NCBI RefSeq assembly: GCF_024199945.1
Contig: NZ_JANADP010000001.1
Coordinates: 4,898,001-4,962,000 of the forward strand
Length of the DNA stretch: 64,000 nt
Direction: 5' to 3'
DNA from: Bradyrhizobium sp. CCGUVB4N
GTDB taxonomy: Bacteria; Pseudomonadota; Alphaproteobacteria; Rhizobiales; Xanthobacteraceae
This document shows, one piece after another, positions 63,050 to 64,000 of the stretch; positions within the stretch are counted from its first letter, which is position 1, and the number at the start of each line of letters is the position of its first letter. The translations under genes and the position numbers were made by a program. The notes below the pieces were generated by a model that saw nothing but the letters and a program-made list of their open reading frames with translations, did no database searches and was not told where the DNA came from.

Positions 63050-63337
63050 TCAGCGCAAGCCCAGCGGCGATCTGCGATAGAGGCCGCCGCGCGCTTCGGT
63101 CAGACAGACAAAGCTGCCGTCGAACCCCTGGCCATAGAGCTTCTGGCCCTTGCGGTAGTAGACGCCCTTCCTGAAATCCAGCCACACCACCTTGTCGTCG
63201 GGGCAATGGCGCTGGGCCTGATCCTCGTAGCGAAATGGCGTCAGCGGTGTCGCCGATACCGGGGCCGCGCCGGCGTCCAGCATCAGTGCGGCCGCGATCA
63301 ATATCTTCCCGAGCGCCCAGCCAAAGCTGCGAGACAT
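63050..63337 (-). CDS. Small secreted protein (95 aa)
   Basis: 95 residues from the ATG at 63337, which has GGGAGG upstream. A signal peptide (LGKILIAAALMLDAGAAPVSA) is followed by a compact domain. It contains two Cys (HCPDDKVVWLD and SFVCLTEARGGLYRR) that could form one disulphide, and a Tyr/Lys/Gly-rich hairpin (GVYYRKGQKLYGQGF). No family name can be given, but it looks like a periplasmic domain with a single disulphide. It is convergent with the 42-residue gene. Confidence 0.7.
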   Translation of the reverse strand: MSRSFGWALGKILIAAALMLDAGAAPVSATPLTPFRYEDQAQRHCPDDKVVWLDFRKGVYYRKGQKLYGQGFDGSFVCLTEARGGLYRRSPLGLR

Positions 63338-63446
63338 CTGCCAGCCTCCCGATCCAGACCGCATGATAGCACGGCCGCGTCTTCCGCCGGCCATCTGGGC
63401 GGGTTACAGGTGAGCGAGACAATCTCGATGCGTGGATGCGACCTGC

Positions 63447-64000
63447 ATGTCAACTGAACCAGACACCACGACCCGGCCCCGCCCGCCCTCGCCGCGGCTC
63501 GGCCTGTTGCCGATGATCATCTTCGGTTCGCGCTGGCTGCAGCTGCCGCTCTATCTCGGGCTGATCGTCGCGCAATGCGTCTATATCGTGCTGTTCCTGA
63601 AGGAGCTCTGGCACCTCTCCTCGCATGCGTTCGAGCTCACCGAGCAGGAGATCGTGATGAGCGTGCTGGCGCTGATCGACGTCGTGATGATCTCCAACCT
63701 GCTGGTGATGATCATCGTCGGCGGCTACGAGACCTTCGTGTCGCGGCTCGACCTGCAGGGCCATCCCGACGAGCCGGAATGGCTCGGCCACGTCAACGCC
63801 AGCGTGCTCAAGATCAAGCTGGCGATGGCGATCATCGGCATCTCCTCGATCGCGCTGCTGCGCACCTTCATCGAGGCCGGCAATCTCGGCTCCAACCGCG
63901 CCAGTCTCACCGAGAACGGTGTGATGTGGCAGGTCCTGATCCACATCACCTTCGTGGTCTCGGCGATCGGCATCGCCTTCGTCGACAGGTTCAGCAACAC
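63447..64000 (+). CDS. UPF0114 (YqhA-like) membrane protein, N-terminal part (partial)
   Basis: The gene runs off the window end; 184 codons are seen. It begins MSTEPDTTTRPRPP, and the first membrane helix is near residues 33-52 (LPLYLGLIVAQCVYIVLFL). The TIGR00645/UPF0114 signature is evident: VLALIDVVMISNLLVMIIVGGYETFVSRLD and KIKLAMAIIGISSIALLRTF. Three or four helices in all. This widespread inner-membrane family has no firmly known function. A few residues of the protein are missing. Confidence 0.88.
   Translation, partial: MSTEPDTTTRPRPPSPRLGLLPMIIFGSRWLQLPLYLGLIVAQCVYIVLFLKELWHLSSHAFELTEQEIVMSVLALIDVVMISNLLVMIIVGGYETFVSRLDLQGHPDEPEWLGHVNASVLKIKLAMAIIGISSIALLRTFIEAGNLGSNRASLTENGVMWQVLIHITFVVSAIGIAFVDRFSN

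Overview
The window looks like chromosomal DNA of a Bradyrhizobium-type alphaproteobacterium (order Hyphomicrobiales, formerly Rhizobiales). It is uniformly GC-rich with strong G/C preference at third codon positions. It carries the typical ntrB-ntrC-ntrY-ntrX-hfq-hflX order, an rlpA ... dacF-tmk-holB-metG-tatD block, many solute-binding-protein transporters (ABC and TRAP), and a GC-rich intergenic inverted repeat of the type common in Bradyrhizobium. No rRNA, tRNA, CRISPR array or insertion sequence was found. The species call is an inference from gene content, not from a database search.

Layout. 0-7.9 kb: nitrogen two-component systems (end of ntrB, ntrC, ntrY, ntrX), then hfq and hflX. 8-11.6 kb: an accessory patch (flavoprotein, DUF2278/lamin-tail protein, GNAT acetyltransferase, unknown protein). 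11.6-16 kb: mazG, queC, a repeat, then a translationally coupled cobalt-type nitrile hydratase operon (alpha, beta, activator) opposite an enoyl-CoA hydratase. 16-22 kb: a GGDEF diguanylate cyclase, a DASS carboxylate transporter and the metNIQ methionine ABC transporter. 22-30 kb: an AraC regulator facing a serine hydrolase and copper amine oxidase, an alpha/beta-hydrolase-adenylate cyclase fusion, a cupin, a PilZ-XRE fusion and a secreted unknown.

30-45 kb is a catabolic region. A GntR regulator divides an SMP-30 lactonase/M24 peptidase pair from a seven-gene operon: TRAP transporter (DctP, Q, M), type II 3-dehydroquinase, unknown protein, TIM-barrel isomerase and FAD oxidoreductase. A secreted carboxylesterase follows. 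Then a LysR regulator diverges from an ABC binding protein, a nitroreductase and a DUF4863 protein. The last three resemble a route from 4-nitrobenzoate through 4-hydroxylaminobenzoate to protocatechuate (PnbA/PnbB-like). 45-50 kb: a second TRAP system (Tat-exported DctP, fused DctQM) with an acyl-CoA synthetase.

50-53.3 kb: two tandem paralogous beta-barrel (autotransporter-domain) proteins with duplicated leaders. 53.3-62 kb, mostly minus strand: the housekeeping block MBL hydrolase, tatD, metG (with an unusual histone-like Lys/Ala-rich N-terminal tail), holB, tmk, dacF, then rlpA, with an epoxide-hydrolase-like gene on the plus strand. 62.4-64 kb: three very small proteins, a small secreted protein and the start of a UPF0114 membrane protein.

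The most novel-looking items are the nitrobenzoate-like cluster, the dehydroquinase-TRAP operon, the MetG tail, the PilZ-XRE fusion, the tandem barrel proteins with a five-codon coupled leader, and the cluster of tiny proteins.
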